From Pelodera strongyloides (Eukaryota > Nematoda > Chromadorea > Rhabditida > Rhabditidae), in the NCBI GenBank assembly GCA_036852015.1, contig JAANDG010000367.1, positions 81,216 through 145,215 on the forward strand: DNA of 64,000 nt. Reading direction: 5' to 3'. The notes under the pieces were generated by a model, which worked only from the letters and a program-made list of their open reading frames with translations, made no database searches and was not told the origin of the DNA. Positions within the stretch are counted from its first letter, which is position 1. Every line of letters begins with the position of its first letter. Of the stretch, positions 22,753 to 36,800 are shown piece by piece. Made by a program: the position numbers and the translations under genes.

Positions 22753-25700
22753 ATGAAGATGGCCACAAGGACTCTCTTCCGAGACACCAAAAAACCCTAC
22801 ATGCTGCACAGTAAGTGTGAATTTACGGCCAGCTGTACAATACACCTCAGACCTCACGAACGCAAAACCTCACCAGAACACCTCATGAGATATGCACCTC
22901 ATATGATTCTGGGCCTCATCCAATGCACGTCATGTAAACCTCAAGTGCTCACGAATTGTGAATTCGACAAACCACAGTCATATCCAGTAAGAGACACTAT
23001 TTTTGGTTGAAGAGTTCCTCATTCCTAACTTAGGTTGGTTTATCAGTGAAAGTGTAATTATTTCGCTCTTTCGCTGGTCGCACCGATTCAAGTCTATAAT
23101 TCAGAATAATATGAGGTGCACCGACATCATGAGGTGCTCTGCTAAGGTGTTGCGGTCATGAGGTCAGAGGAAAATTGTGTATTACGCGTGTTATTTTCTC
23201 ACATTCTCACTTCATTAGAGAACATCCCAGTCAACAATCATGTTTATGTGTAAACTTCGTTTCAGTCGATTACAAATACATCCGGCATGTGCACATGTGG
23301 TCATTGTTAGCTGTCTCGTTGGTCTCAAATATTGCAGCTCTTTATCTTATAATAAAACATTCGAACCCAGTTGTTGGTGAGTGATTTACGAATCTCCATC
23401 ACGGTTTAAACGAATGGAAATGCACTGCACGTAGAATGCTCAATGAAGTCGCAAACTTGACATCGATGTTAGTGTGTCTTGATGAGCTCTCATTGAAATA
23501 CTCGTTCCTACTTAGGTACCTGCCTGTTTGGTAATGCGGTGTTATGATTTTTACACTGTGTGGTATTATTTAACAGAAAATTATGGCGGCTATCAACACC
23601 TGGAATGATTCAAGTATAGTACGAGGTTTAATTCAGGAGCCTACAAGTACATTCTCTGTTCGTTTGTCATACTCAATGCAACATTTGCCATTGCAAGTGC
23701 CATGGCTGATATAGTAAGTTTGAGACAAAGTAATTCACGAATACACTAACACCAAATAGTCTTATGAGATCTCGAAAAACAGCGAGATGACCCTATAATT
23801 TTCTACTCAACGGATAAACAGTAATAATATGCATGCACATTTTACATCTCGACAAATAAAAAGGGGTGTGCGTAGTAAATTTTCTAACAAATCGCACAAG
23901 CTAATTCTAAGCTGCATTTTTTCGTCCGTTCAGACAGTCCACGTGGAAGGTTCTCTTGTGGTTCTAGTCGGCACAGAGATGATTGACGATGAAGAAATAT
24001 CAATAGGAATCATTCATCTCTATGTCTTCTTTTATTTTGAAAATATTATTCTAATCACCGGACAAATACTACATCGATATCTGATGGTGTGCAGGTATGT
24101 GATCGGTTTGTGATAGGCTAAATTCGGAGAGACATCAATCCTACATTGTAAAATCAAACATTTCGTTGATTTTTCGTATATAACTCCACAATACACAACC
24201 GAATCGCGCAGAGCGCCAACTCAGTGAATCTACGTAGAATTGACAGGCATATGTTCAGAAGGATCCGGTTCGACCGAGTCATGCTCTATGGAGTGCTCAT
24301 CCTCCTTTCCTCCTTTGCAATACTCGGTGTCTGGATGGTTCTCTTCATTCGATCCACAAAAACCACCGAAGAATGTGTTTTCAAGATCGACCGCCTCTTC
24401 TATGAGGTAAACATGTAATTGTTGCACGCGGCTCCTTCCTACATATATTGACTTCAAAAGGTTGCTCCCAACAAACAATGTTAGTTTGGAGTCGTCAGTC
24501 TAATGACAAACTGATAGTAATTTACAATTTACAGTCCCCACACTTTTCCTCACACTGTGATGAACTACTTCCACAAATCGAAAAGGAACACAACCTGGCC
24601 GATGCCTCTTTTGTGACAATCCAATTTAGGGTACGTCAAATAATTTGTACCCTAATCCCCTAATGTTCAAATTTACTGAATCTTCGTAAGAGTGCACTGC
24701 CGCGAGAGAAATTCGACGGAATCAACCAGCGAGAAAACTCACCTCAGCGTACGAAAACGTCACGAATTCAATTGTGACTATTGTAGCAGAAGTAGTGATA
24801 GAACTTGAACTTGCGACCTCTTTTGTGAGACGACGTCGAAGGTATCTGACAAGGTGAAGTGGAATTCCCTTCCAGGTGAAGGACCCAATTCGCCACATTG
24901 TGGAAGCCAATCCAGCCTTCGTGCACCTAGTCTGTGCACTCATCGTTCTTCTTGGTCTCTCAACTTTCATCATAGCAATCTGTACGATATTAATATACCG
25001 AAAAGTGAAGAAAGACCTCCGCTTCGTGGACGACGCGTGTCATGCTCAAATTCTGATGGCATTATGTATTCAGGTGGTTCCCTTTATGATTAGATTCAGT
25101 TCTCGATAGTTAATCAAAAAAACTCAAGATCACGAGCAGACGATTTGTCAATAGTCTTTACACAAAATTCAATATGTCATAGATGGTCGACGTTTGCTGT
25201 TTGTTGAATTGCTTCTCATTCTCATTGTCAGTGCCGTAGAATTAATATCCTTCAGGCAATTGTACCACTTTCTCTGCTTCACCTCCCTCTATTCGTGTGT
25301 TCAGCCCTCTCAATGTGGAAACAATCGATGGAGACCACTTTTAATGTTCTTCCCTATATGACAGCGTGGTATCCAACTTTACAGGTAAGCTCTTCCTCCC
25401 CATGTTCAGCTACTGCTGTAAGTACCAGCAAGGTATCGCACATTTGTCAATAGTCGGGGCACTCTCAGAACCAAAATCCATAGTCCTGCATGGTATTTCC
25501 TTTCCGTAGACACAACATCTGGAACAATATTGTCAAGAGGCTCGTTTCACTGATCTTTCACCGTGCTGATACTTGGCAGAGGGTGACGGGAAACGCTTCA
25601 CATTTGGTCCGATTCCCAGCGTCGATACTCCAGTTTGAAAACGAGACACCAGATTCCTGAGTCACCTAATTCGAGATTCTCTTTTCAGGCCATCGGCTTA

Positions 25701-25802
25701 ATATACAGCGTGTCCTCATATCGTGACGCATTCAACCAAATATTTCTGAAACCGTGCAAGATGCGTATATTCCGACAGACAACACGTGTGGATCAATGCT
25801 AA
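22753..25802 (+). CDS. nematode serpentine chemoreceptor, Str superfamily
   Basis: A seven-helix receptor of the kind expressed in nematode chemosensory neurons; the ligand is unknown. Exons: 22753-22810, 23266-23376, 23637-23713, 23934-24094, 24238-24406, 24535-24630, 24876-25073, 25256-25384, 25689-25802; about 370 aa, the usual size. The second exon holds TM1 (SLLAVSLVSNIAALYLII), followed by YKYILCSFVILNATFA (TM2). RYLMVCR stands at the end of TM3. A long extracellular loop follows TM4, then TM5 (CALIVLLGLSTFIIAICTI), TM6 (AIVPLSLLHLPLF) and a final YR-x-AF after TM7, typical of Str/Srh receptors. The acceptor at 24237 was chosen because the nearer ones give stops. The first exon rests on phase and a strong donor only. 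The subfamily is not assigned. Confidence 0.8.
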
Positions 25803-28375
25803 CAAAAACCTTTCTGCCAGACTGCCAATTTACCCTGTTTTTAACAACAGTTAAGTGTTTGGAGATCAAGGTCACTTAAAGTACTTTTTACACATAAATA
25901 CATGTACACAAAAAATATTCCACATTTAAATACCAGTCCGACACAGTTTTATGTACTAATGGTAAACTTCTTTTGCCTTACCATCTAGCGTCCTACACAC
26001 TTCCGATGAGTTAATGATCCATTTGATGTGTTTTGTGTGTACAAAATAAATACTATATTATTTCTGTGTGAACAACACAAATATTCTATTATCACAGGAA
26101 ATGTCTTTGAGATTTGAGAGGCATGTTTCTGGAGGAAATAACAAACATATTCAGCCGTCAGCCAAGGCATTTACTCACGGCATGCTGATAATAACAGACA
26201 ATGTGCCAATTGCGCCACAACATTACCACGATGCACTTCCTCCATGATGAGAACTTGTTCTCTCTATCCCTTCCCTTTGCAGGACTGGCAGTAAAGGAAA
26301 TAGAACGTGACACATTCCTATTCACAGCAACCCCGTAAAAGAACCTGATAAACAGGTGAATATTCACCTATATTCACCTTGACGAGCTAGACTTATATGG
26401 TTAGACAGTTTCATTTTTTTACGACACGACCCATAGAGAAAGACGTTAGTTGCACCTCACAGCTATAAAGAACCTGCCCCTTACATGACCAGCCAAGCCA
26501 GGTACAGGTTCGAGGATTTCCACGCGGTCTCGGCAGCTACGCACAAAGGAAGCAAGGCATATATGCACAAAACACTGCTACACATTCGATCATGCATAGT
26601 GAGCAGCCTGAATCCCATTCATTTATAACTTAGCTAATAAAGTTGTCTTATTATTAGAAGGCATAATGAAACCCTTTTACAATCACGGATGAATGACAAT
26701 GTTTTAAAAGCTCCTGTCAACATTATGAATGTGAAATTTAAAAACTCCTATTAACCTCCTAGATGAAAATTTCCATATAGCGTGACAGTAGGACAGTTTC
26801 TGTTACATTTTCTCATGCCCCGAAAAATGTTTTACGTTTTCTTGTCTTGTTGGAGCTGTTCTTGTGCCGTAGGTCGTAGTCCTTTGGTGAAGAACCGGTC
26901 AGTTAGACACCTAGCTAATACTCTCTACCGCTCCTTCTCTCTCCCTCTCTCCTTCAAGCTGGCTCTTCTTTTGAATGCGATGCCTTAAGCCATGCGCATT
27001 CAACTAAAACCCTCACCCACCCCAAAATTTTATATTCCTTACTTATCCACAGTGGTACCCCACCCTAACAGACATATAGATTTGCACAATACAATCGTAG
27101 GCACTTTAGCCATTATTCATATCGACTATATAATCTTCAATCGATTCAACGTTCAAAATAGTTTCGCAATTAATGTTTATGTTACAAGTTTACTCAACAA
27201 GAAGGACGCACATTGATTACTGATTCCAGAAAAGAAAGGTTATGTTCTTTTGCAGAATATATTTAACGTCTGTCAATTAACTCAGAAGTAAGATAGCTTT
27301 TGTAATTACACCGTTATTCCACTGCTAAGTCGACAATATTTATAAAGAACAATCCTCCAATGTAATGTAATCTTGTAACAAGATCTCACTTTCCCTTTCT
27401 CATTCACCCTTGTTTCACTAGAGACGTGACCGGTTTTCCTTCACTGACTTGTTAATTATTGATTAGATTCATATCAATTGCTGCTCATTGACACACTTTC
27501 ACAATTACGCGTTGTCTTCTAAAATACAATTAGATCTTTGCGTATCATAGTTTAGGCAAACCTAAAGCGGCAAACTTCGCTAGCAACCTGAACCAGCTTA
27601 CTAGATGTACCTAAACCATGTTATAGCTAACCCTCTTGGACATTGCAGAATTAGAAACTACGAAGCATTGCCCGACATTACGAATTAAAGGAAACCTTCG
27701 CATAGCCTACGGTAGTTCAATTAAAGCCATATTTAATTATTATGCAGCTATGTCGTGAATGTCATGTGTTCAACGTCCAAGTTCAAGTTAATCAGTTTGA
27801 TTTGTATTTATGTCTTACAACGGCTCGCACAACACACAACACCATCCTGATTTGATCCTAATGGATACCGATTTCTTTTTGTTGATCCGGTTCTCTATTC
27901 CCCTGTCTCTAGCTTATAATAATCAAGAAAACCTGATCGAAAATTTCGCTTTCAACACTCAAACCAGATCCTTCGAGGGCGCTATTAATCAAAATCCACG
28001 TTTGATCATTATTTTTTGATCTTATGCTAGCTATTTTTTCTAAAACATGCATAAATCTTATACCAAATATACTTTAATATTCACGTGGCTAATTTCCCTT
28101 ACAAAAATCGCCGAACTATCCGACTTCTTTTTTTTCACTTAAATCGGAACCAGAGACCGAAATCAGCAATTTCTAAGGATTTCCATCGCTCAGCATCTCA
28201 AAATCCTGAATGATTTTGGGGGATTTCATGGATTTGCACCCGATTTTTAACACAGCGTGGCGTGTGAAAAAGGCAACCGGTTACACTCAACAGATTTTGG
28301 GTCAGATGAATGTTAAGTAAGGAGGTGCAAATAACGCCGACATACGTTGCTTGCTGACCATCGTTAATAACAGAC
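25803..28375. other. intergenic, no gene seen
   Basis: About 2.5 kb without a supported gene. Short frames at 26.8-27.2 and 27.8 kb lack splice or family support. Candidate AATAAA signals follow the chemoreceptor within a few hundred bases. Confidence 0.5.
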
Positions 28376-28560
28376 TACAAGCTCAGGGTATAATTTCCGT
28401 GCGTAAATGGAGGTGGTTGGGGGTGGTTTCTTTAGCTTAGTGATAGACAGTTTTAATAATACGCCATGTTTCGGTCGAATATATTAATTTGCGGAGGTGG
28501 TCAAAACCAATCCGGAGGTGGTTCGTGCGTGTTTTCACGCACTAACCTGTACCCCTGCAA
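28376..28560 (+). repeat. dispersed repeat R2, copy 1
   Basis: The motifs TTTCCGTGCGTAAATG, GGTGGTTTCTTTAGCTTAG, CCATGTTTCGGTC, CGGAGGTGGTTCG and TGTACCCCTG recur in the same order and orientation at 34136-34310, inside a CLPTM1 intron. Confidence 0.8.
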
Positions 28561-29172
28561 GCTCAAATGACTTCTTTGGCCATGACTCACAGAAATTTAG
28601 TTCTATAGTTACTAAATATTTCCTAATAAGGTGGCGTGCGAAATATATATACTTGAAGAAATCTGGATCTACAAAATACGGCAACAGGCAAGGTTTGGTG
28701 CATTCGAGGGTTTCCTGAGCCTGAGCAAAAACAAACTGAAAAATGCTTACAAATGTTGGCTATGAAAGTAGAAAGTACATCACTAAAAATATATTCTCAA
28801 TCCTCTATCCATACTAACAGTTGTCCACATATACTTACTGTGTTACTCAACACCTCCTATTGAAAAAGTACTCATTTTGGGACAAAAAAGTTCAAGTGGT
28901 CATCCACTCATTTTTCGAACAATGTCTCGACTCACTCGACTGGAATTTTCACTATTCACTACTTTGCTTTTCTCAGTGATGTCACTACGTTCGTTCGTAC
29001 TGTACCTCACAATTTTCCATATAGTGTATGGAAAATACCATAATAACTTCCACAATGGGCACCAGCCCCAGTTAATTTTGTTCTGACATTTAGGCGATTC
29101 TAGTCAATTTTTTCACACGCCATTTTTTTGCTTGCTACATTCCCCATAAAGGTTCGGCTAGGAATAGTCAGC

Positions 29173-30343
29173 ATGGCCAATACATGGTCCCCTTTTTTAC
29201 CTCAAATATATGCAATTAGAATTAACACTACAGCTTTTCAGACACTGAAAACTTCAAGAAATACTCAATTACGTATACAAGCAAGTGTTCAAATGGGCAT
29301 CGGGACAACAATTCAAATCGGTCCTGCACCGTCTACAGTTGAGTTGAAAGTGGTTGGAAGTGAGCAACGGGTACCGGAGCCTGGAGTTGAAAAGAAAGTC
29401 TTAGAACAAACAAATTCACAAGGTTGGTCTTCTCTGAGAGTTTGATATGGATAATCGACTGATTAAACGAAATGGAGAGTGTTCGTAAAATTACAAGAAC
29501 AAGGATCAAAGCGACTCTCGATCTATCATTCGTCGCCTCCAAAACCTTCATGTTTCACGGGCGTTTAGAACATAATAAATTAAAGCATTCTTTCAGGAGC
29601 TGCTCTTCCCTACCGTGCATGCCCACTTTCTACAAAAAATATAATTTGCTTGGCAGTTTTCCTCGGTATTTTCTCCTATATTTATTTATTTCCTGCGCAA
29701 CAAAATAGGATTTTATTCTACGCAATGACTAGGTGAGTGATACAATAAACCTTCGCCCCAATATAAAAAATACACCCCAAGCGCAGCACGTCCAAAATAG
29801 CGCGACTCTTGGTTGCTGTAGCACCATATATAGTCGAGGCCTTACAATCATCCTTGGTGGAGCAACTAGACTGCTATGATAGAGTAGAGAACACTTGTCG
29901 CAGTTTAAGTCAAGGCTTAGCAGGTCTTGATCTACTAACTATTACTTTCAGCATAATTGCGCTAATCGTTGGATTCATCTACACAGTAGGATTCCTTTGC
30001 GTCATGTATATGGTGACCGATCCTTACTCAGGAGAAATTATGGTGCGTGCGCAAACAGTATCCTTCTGATAAACGTAAACGTTGGATTTTCATTATGCAG
30101 AGATTGATGTCAGGACAAACTGAATAGTAAATTCCTGACAGTCTAGTATTTCAACCATTTGGCTTTATGCGATTATACAGATATTCGGGACAGTTCGTAG
30201 TATATAGTAACCCCACATATTGTCATACTACAAAAATAAGATTAATAATCGTAAATTTTCAGAAAACACTACAACAAACGTCAGAGAGCACTACATCGTT
30301 TGGTTTGTCTTCAAAAGATCAAGAAGAAGAAGACTCCGTCTAA
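29173..30343 (+). CDS. unrecognised membrane protein with two predicted helices
   Basis: I do not recognise this gene. Phase-consistent exons: 29173-29422, 29597-29732, 29787-30042, 30263-30343; about 240 aa. The N-terminal part is Thr/Gln-rich and polar. Hydrophobic segments follow: IICLAVFLGIFSYIYLF in exon 2 and LLTITFSIIALIVGFIYTVG running into FLCVMYMV in exon 3. Between them lies a segment with two Cys (DCYDRVENTC) that could sit outside the membrane. The tail is acidic (DQEEEDSV). An AATAAA lies about 100 nt after the stop (30444-30449). The start is the first ATG in frame; a hydrophobic open segment at 28922-28975 followed by a donor-like site might be an upstream signal-peptide exon, but I could not join it in phase with confidence. 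Confidence 0.55.
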
Positions 30344-30827
30344 AAAGATCTCATGTCATGCGCGTTGCGGGTCAGTATTATAGGTTTCCCAATGAACTTA
30401 ATCAAGGAAACATGACTTTAAGAGGAAAACTGTTTTATAGAAAAATAAACATATTCTTGAGTACAGTTTGCATCTTATCCCTGTCACGCTACAACGAATC
30501 CCAGTGATAATACACAAGCACCCCTCCAACAGGACAGTAAACTGATTTAAAAAAAAAAGAACTTTACCATTCGCACACACTAAGACCAAGAAAGAAGTCA
30601 TGAAAATGAAAACGAACATAAGAAACCAGTTTCATTATCTACTCGTCCCACAGTTAAGTGATTAGTATAGTATACGAAATAATCCCTATTACTTGTTACC
30701 AACAACCTAGAGGATATTACACAAAATTACTGACAGAATAAAAGCAAAACAAAGGCTTATCTCGCTCGACTTTGAAAATAACCTAGTAACGAGTAATTAA
30801 TTCCCAGTTCTAATGCAAATTCCACAA
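30344..30827. other. convergent intergenic region
   Basis: 3' flanks of the orphan membrane gene (+) and CLPTM1 (-). An AATAAA at 30444 suits the plus-strand gene. Nothing else seen. Confidence 0.55.
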
Positions 30828-33800
30828 CTAATCATTTTTCTTCTCCTCTTCACCCTTCTCCACATGCTGGTCAGAATCATCAAGTGTCTTCGTATCGTCT
30901 TTTAATTCACCCGCGGTAGGGTCCGAGGTTGCAACACCAAACTCATTCACACGCAGTGGGTCCACGCGATACGCCCATCTATTATGAAAGATCTATCTAT
31001 CGCCTGGTAGCTATAATTTCATTCAAGCTGCAATCCCCCCGGTCGTACATTCTACACAAAAAGCTCATACGTTCTACACAAAATAAAATAGTGATACTGT
31101 GAAAGCATAAATAGGACATAATCACATATACCCACGTTAATTTTAATTGTACATTCTTTAAAGAGTGTTACCAACCTTTGATAGAGATAGACGAAGAAGA
31201 TGATGTCATCACGGAAACATCCCAATCTGTACAGTGTCGGCATGCGGATCACGAAGGCAAACAGGTCATCAATGAAGGTGTTGATGAACTTGTACGTGAG
31301 CATACGCCACGGCAAGTGGGCGACCGACCTGAAGAAGGGATTAATTAATTTATTACTTACGGTAAGAAAAGTACAGCTTACTAAATCGTCCGTTACAGAA
31401 GAATACGGAAACGTTAGGTCAAAGTATTGTTCAAAATAAAACAAACCCTGAATTCCTATTACTGCAAATTTAACATCGGTTTTCCCTTTAAATATCTCAC
31501 CACACCATCAGTCGGCACATACTCGTATGATCGACTTACTTGAGTTTATAATTAATAAAGAGCTGAGGGGTCATGGTGATAAATCCGAAAGTGAGGAGGA
31601 ATCCATACAGCATGGACAAAATCCAGGAATACCACCCACGATGCTCATCATACACCACAGAGTAGACTGCGTACGCAATTAAGAGTGGGAATACAACCCA
31701 TGAGAGGTACCTGTAATCGGTAACAAATTAGAAAAAGATTGAGTACAGTCACGTTACCTGACAATGTTGCGATGAAAACTAAATTAAAATGTTCAACAGA
31801 ACCCACTTGAACGCCATATCATCATACGCCTTCGTCTCGCTTTCAACGTATTCTCCCTTATCCGAAATGACAATTCTCGGAAAGATTCCAAGAATCTTAT
31901 TCTCGTACACCACAGTAACATTCATCACCTGAAATAAATGGATTGACTATTGGCCTACAGACAGATTTAAGTTAAACTTACATCCACTAATGCAAAACAG
32001 CACTGCACCCTCAATCCTGAAAAATAACAAAAACTTGATACTTTCAGTATAACTTGTTACTCACCTTCGGTATCTTCCACATTTCAATGAGGAGACCGAC
32101 AAATACAGACGCTTTGACCACGAAATTCGCATCATTGTCGCAAATATACAGGAAGATGATGAACGATTGGAAGATATTGAACAAAACTGATAGGACAGAG
32201 ATACCCTCCAGGCTCTTTCTTGTCTTCCAGAATCGGATGTCGTTCTGAAATTAAATGCATCATGAGACATATCGAAACAATATTGATAAAGGACACAGGA
32301 ACTACCAACTACGAGTACCAAAGTCCACATCAAGGAAATCTAGCGCTTTCTATACCCCGAGTTACGCTACGTTACAACTTCGTCTCCTTGGGTGCATATG
32401 CAATCCAGGAGACCAAAATATAAGGATTGGTTTGGTGATGGTGATTACAATACGCTACAAAGCTTCTTAAACTTAAAGGCACAGGTCCGCGTATAAAAAG
32501 TTTGGGAAAATAGGGAAAACGTTTTTTTACGTGGTCCTGTGCCTTTAATGTCGCAGCTCGCAGCTCTTAAGCTCTTACTATCAGTGTGCGGTGCGGATAA
32601 AACTTCCAGTAAAGTAAGTTCTAAATCGTCTACACTTCGGATCGCCTCTCTGAGACTTCGTTGGTGGATACGATGTTCGGCTATTATTGTAACGCTACCA
32701 ATGTACAAATCAATACCAAAGTACCAGGCAGCTACTCGTCTGAAACCCATGTTCACCACTCGCTCCACCACCAGTCAGGGGAGGGGTGAATGTAAGAAGT
32801 CACTCACATACCTTGAATGCAAGAAATTCAAAGACAGCATGGAGAATGGACACAAATACGGTAACTGCCAGTAGAGCAGGATGTGTGTCCAAGAACATCT
32901 GAAAAGAGTTGCGGATTCAATTCAAGTATAGTATTCTGGATTCGGAATTATACACTTTAGGTGTAATGCCAACTGCCGGAACTCAGGAACTGCCATCCTC
33001 TCATGTTTTGCGGACAGAAATACCAGAACGGATATACCACACAAATGACACTCCAACTTTCACACGCCTTTATAAACAACAAGTTGTGAGGAACGTGATA
33101 CATTTCATACTATTCTCAATTATACAAGTGATATTATTAAACGAGCTGATTGGCGTATTTGTTGACTAGATAAAACTTCGAACAACACGAGCCCACCATT
33201 TTAATGGTGTCTTGATTATCATCATCCTGCTGTCCTTGCACGTTAAAAGCTTCAGTCCACTGATTGCGAAGCGTTTGAGACAAGTATAACTGATACTTGA
33301 ACAAAGACATTGGAGAAAATGTCACGCTGATATTGACAACTTTCACGGTCTCGTTTACTGGCTGAAATGCAAACAAAATGTCACACTATGCCAATGGAAA
33401 TACTGGAAATACCTTTTCGACACCGAATTGACCGAATGGGTATTGCAGTGTGTTAACCATTGGAAATACTGGAAATACCTTTTCGACACCGAATGGGTAT
33501 TGCAGTGTGTTAACCATTGGAAATACCTTTTCGACACCGAATGGGTATTGCAGTGTGTTAACTGATCGTTAAGGCCACACGACGCACAAAAAAAGCGGCC
33601 AAACACAAACACACCTGGTAGTCTTGCAACAGATTCCAGTAGTTATTGCAGAAGAGAATTGGTTGATAGAATGTACCGCTTTCATCGAACTACAAAGGGT
33701 AAAAAAAGGTTAGGTACTCATTACTTTCGCGCTCGCTCTATTCTGACTCTCTCAACTTGTCAATACGTGATTGATAACATATGAACTATACGACTCCGAA

Positions 33801-36800
33801 ATAACAAGGTGCGACACTGGCGACACGGAAAATAAGGCTTCCATAGTTGCAACAAATGACTCTCGTTTAACTGCATAATAAAAAATGTTCAACCTCCAAT
33901 ATACCTTCAGAACACGATCCATGGGTGGCGGTACCATACCCTTCGCCCATGCGGTATGATCATCTATGAGATTTACAGTAATATTCGGGTGCCAATGATT
34001 CAGTATCTGAACAAGTCAACGAGTCTACATTTGTCGATCACCCAAATAGAAATGTTGGTTTGGGCTGTCAATTACTAATTTCTTACTTACAAAAAAAGAT
34101 ATACAAACGTAGGAAAATTTAAAGACAGCAGCTGCAATCAGGGTACAAATTCCGTGCGTAAATGAAGGTGGTTGGAGGTGGTTTCTTTAGCTTAGTGATA
34201 GACCGTTTTAATAAAACACCATGTTTCAGTCAAATATATTAATTTGGAATTGCTTCCGGAGGTGGTTCGCACCAAGCACCAAACTGTACCCCTGGCTGCA
34301 ACACATACAATTTGTATGCAGGCGGTCAAAACGAGAATGGTTCGGCACGAAGTATTAAATAAACATTTATATAAAAAAAGCCCTAACCTCAAAGTTCGTC
34401 ACTTCAGCCTTAGCCTGGTCGTCTGAACTCATTTGAGTCGTGCCAGTTAGCAAATTGCTTGTTTTCCTGTAGGTTTTCTTTTTGAATAAGTTGAGTTGAA
34501 TTGAGTTGTGGACCAAATCAGCCTGAAATATGATTGTACAAAGTAAAGTGTACAAAGCGTATTTTGGCTTGGACCTTGGACATAAACAATCAAACAATAA
34601 AAATAAAAATGACACCTGATACGGTTAACATCATATATAATTGGAAACGAGAAGAAATTATGAACCTGTTGGATAGATATATAAAAACAAAACGGAACCT
34701 TAGCAGAAGGGAGAGCGTACGCTGCAAAAATATCCTTAGCTTTTCCAGTTCTCGTGACGAAAATATGGAGGAAAATACTTTCGTTGCGATGAAGCGAATC
34801 AGGAGTTGGCATCGTCGTTTCAAAGCATAAAGATCCATCCTAAGTAACATAATGCACACAAGCAAGATCACGCACACAAACTGGGCATAAACCATGATAG
34901 AGTATTTACGTTACGATTGCGCGCAAATTGCATGCGAAACTGCCATCCATGTTAGCGAAATTTTGAGCAGTTACAGAAAGATCGCGAAAAGTGCGAATCA
35001 GGCAAAGCGTGAAAAAGTCTCGGAGCGAAAAAGGAAATAGTGCGAAAAACTAAGAGGGCGTACTTTCGCATTTTTTGCGGACCATTGCCGGCATGTCCCA
35101 CAATGGCCCGCAAAAAAATGCGAAAGTGCCTAACATGTTTAATTGTCTGCGGTCTCTTAGTTTTTCGCACTATTTCCTTTTTCGCTCCGAGACTTTTTCA
35201 CGTCTTGCCTGATTCGCACTTTTCGCGATCTTACTGTAACTGCTCAAAATTTCGCTAACATGGATGGCAGTTCGCATGCGAATTCGCGCGAAATCGTAAC
35301 ATAAATACTCTATCAGTAAAGTGACGCACCAACCATCTCCGGGTTGGTCTCTCCGAAAACCATTACAGTTTATATTTAATTTGGTGAAACATTGTTTACA
35401 TATCACCATCTCCGGATAGGCTTTCGACCAACTCCGGAACCAGTTTAAAAATGAATATAATTGCGTGAAACAGCGCTCTTAGCTATACGATACGCATCGA
35501 AAATATACCCTGACAGAGCATAAAACTCGTCGGGAAAAGCTCAAAACCACCATCCAAATATATGCAGTGTTTCCGAAACTTGTATATCTTTATGATACGC
35601 TTCTGATTTGCTTGCACCATATATAATATACTAATCCCGACGGTGGTATGGCTACGAGCTCAAGACCACCGTCTAAATGTATGCAATATGCTAATACGGA
35701 TGGTGGTTTAGTCGGTCAAAGCGTCAACGAGTTTATGCCATGACCCTGAAACATCGTCAGCGACTCCGGAGGCGGATGGGGAGTACCAGAAATAGAGCAG
35801 ACAGAATTTCGGTTACCACCTCTGCGGAGCACGAGGCGGACCGTTGCACAAAGGTTTTGCTACAGTAGTTTGAGGCCGGGAACAATACAAATTTCAAATA
35901 CTTCCCACTGTAATAGTATTCATGAACTTTTGAGACTATTTCTGTTGATGTTGCATAGTTATAGCTTATTGAAATTAGTGAGGTGATCACTTTTATAGTA
36001 GAAAGAAATCAAACAATTAATCTCGTTAAAATTTAAGGATCAATGTTAGGTATTAGAGTATACCTAAGAATTCATATTATAGTTTGTAGTGTAATGTTTC
36101 ACATATGTGTTGTAACATCTGCTCACGATGTTTGATCATTAGCACGAATGTTTCACGTGCAACATATTGTCTGTGTAGGGTATGTGCAATTGTATTCTCT
36201 TATGACAATTATCACGTAGGCACTACTATATAAGCAACCTCCGATATCACTCTAGGACTTTCTCTCGACTACACTACTGAGTTGTCTAATATACTTATCG
36301 CCCGTATCTATCGTATAATAAACTATTTATTATACATCGTCTACCTCTCTGTTCGCTAACTGTTGTATACAGTATCCATACTTTTGTATACACAACACTG
36401 GCGTTCAGGATTCTTCTGTTCTCTATTTTCTCTTTCCCAACTGCTGATTGTACAGAGGTGCTTTAGGCACACGGGTACTTCAATAGTCGTCGTTCGTTCG
36501 CGTGTGAAGTTGGAATCGATTAGTGTTTTGATCTTCTACCCCCGGTGAGCAGGCTACGCCGCAAAAACCGGTAGATCAAAACACTCCTTGCTGTTGTTTG
36601 GATAGAGGTGCTTTAGGCACACAGGTCCAACAATAGTTTTTACCTTTGGGTATCTGTATCCACTGGTGCGGTTTTCCTAGTGAAACCAAGCCGGGTTACA
36701 GTATATTCAAACGGTATATTACGAACCTACGGTATCACCGAAGGTATCGTCGACGCGCTGATCGAGGTCAACAACATGGACGACGACGATAAGGTCAGTC

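Noticed and set aside
22594..22857. Minus-strand segment with a RING-like PCGHLHCWIEC
   Set aside because: Only a few cysteines fit, no second half of a RING is seen, and the plus strand holds the chemoreceptor's first exon.
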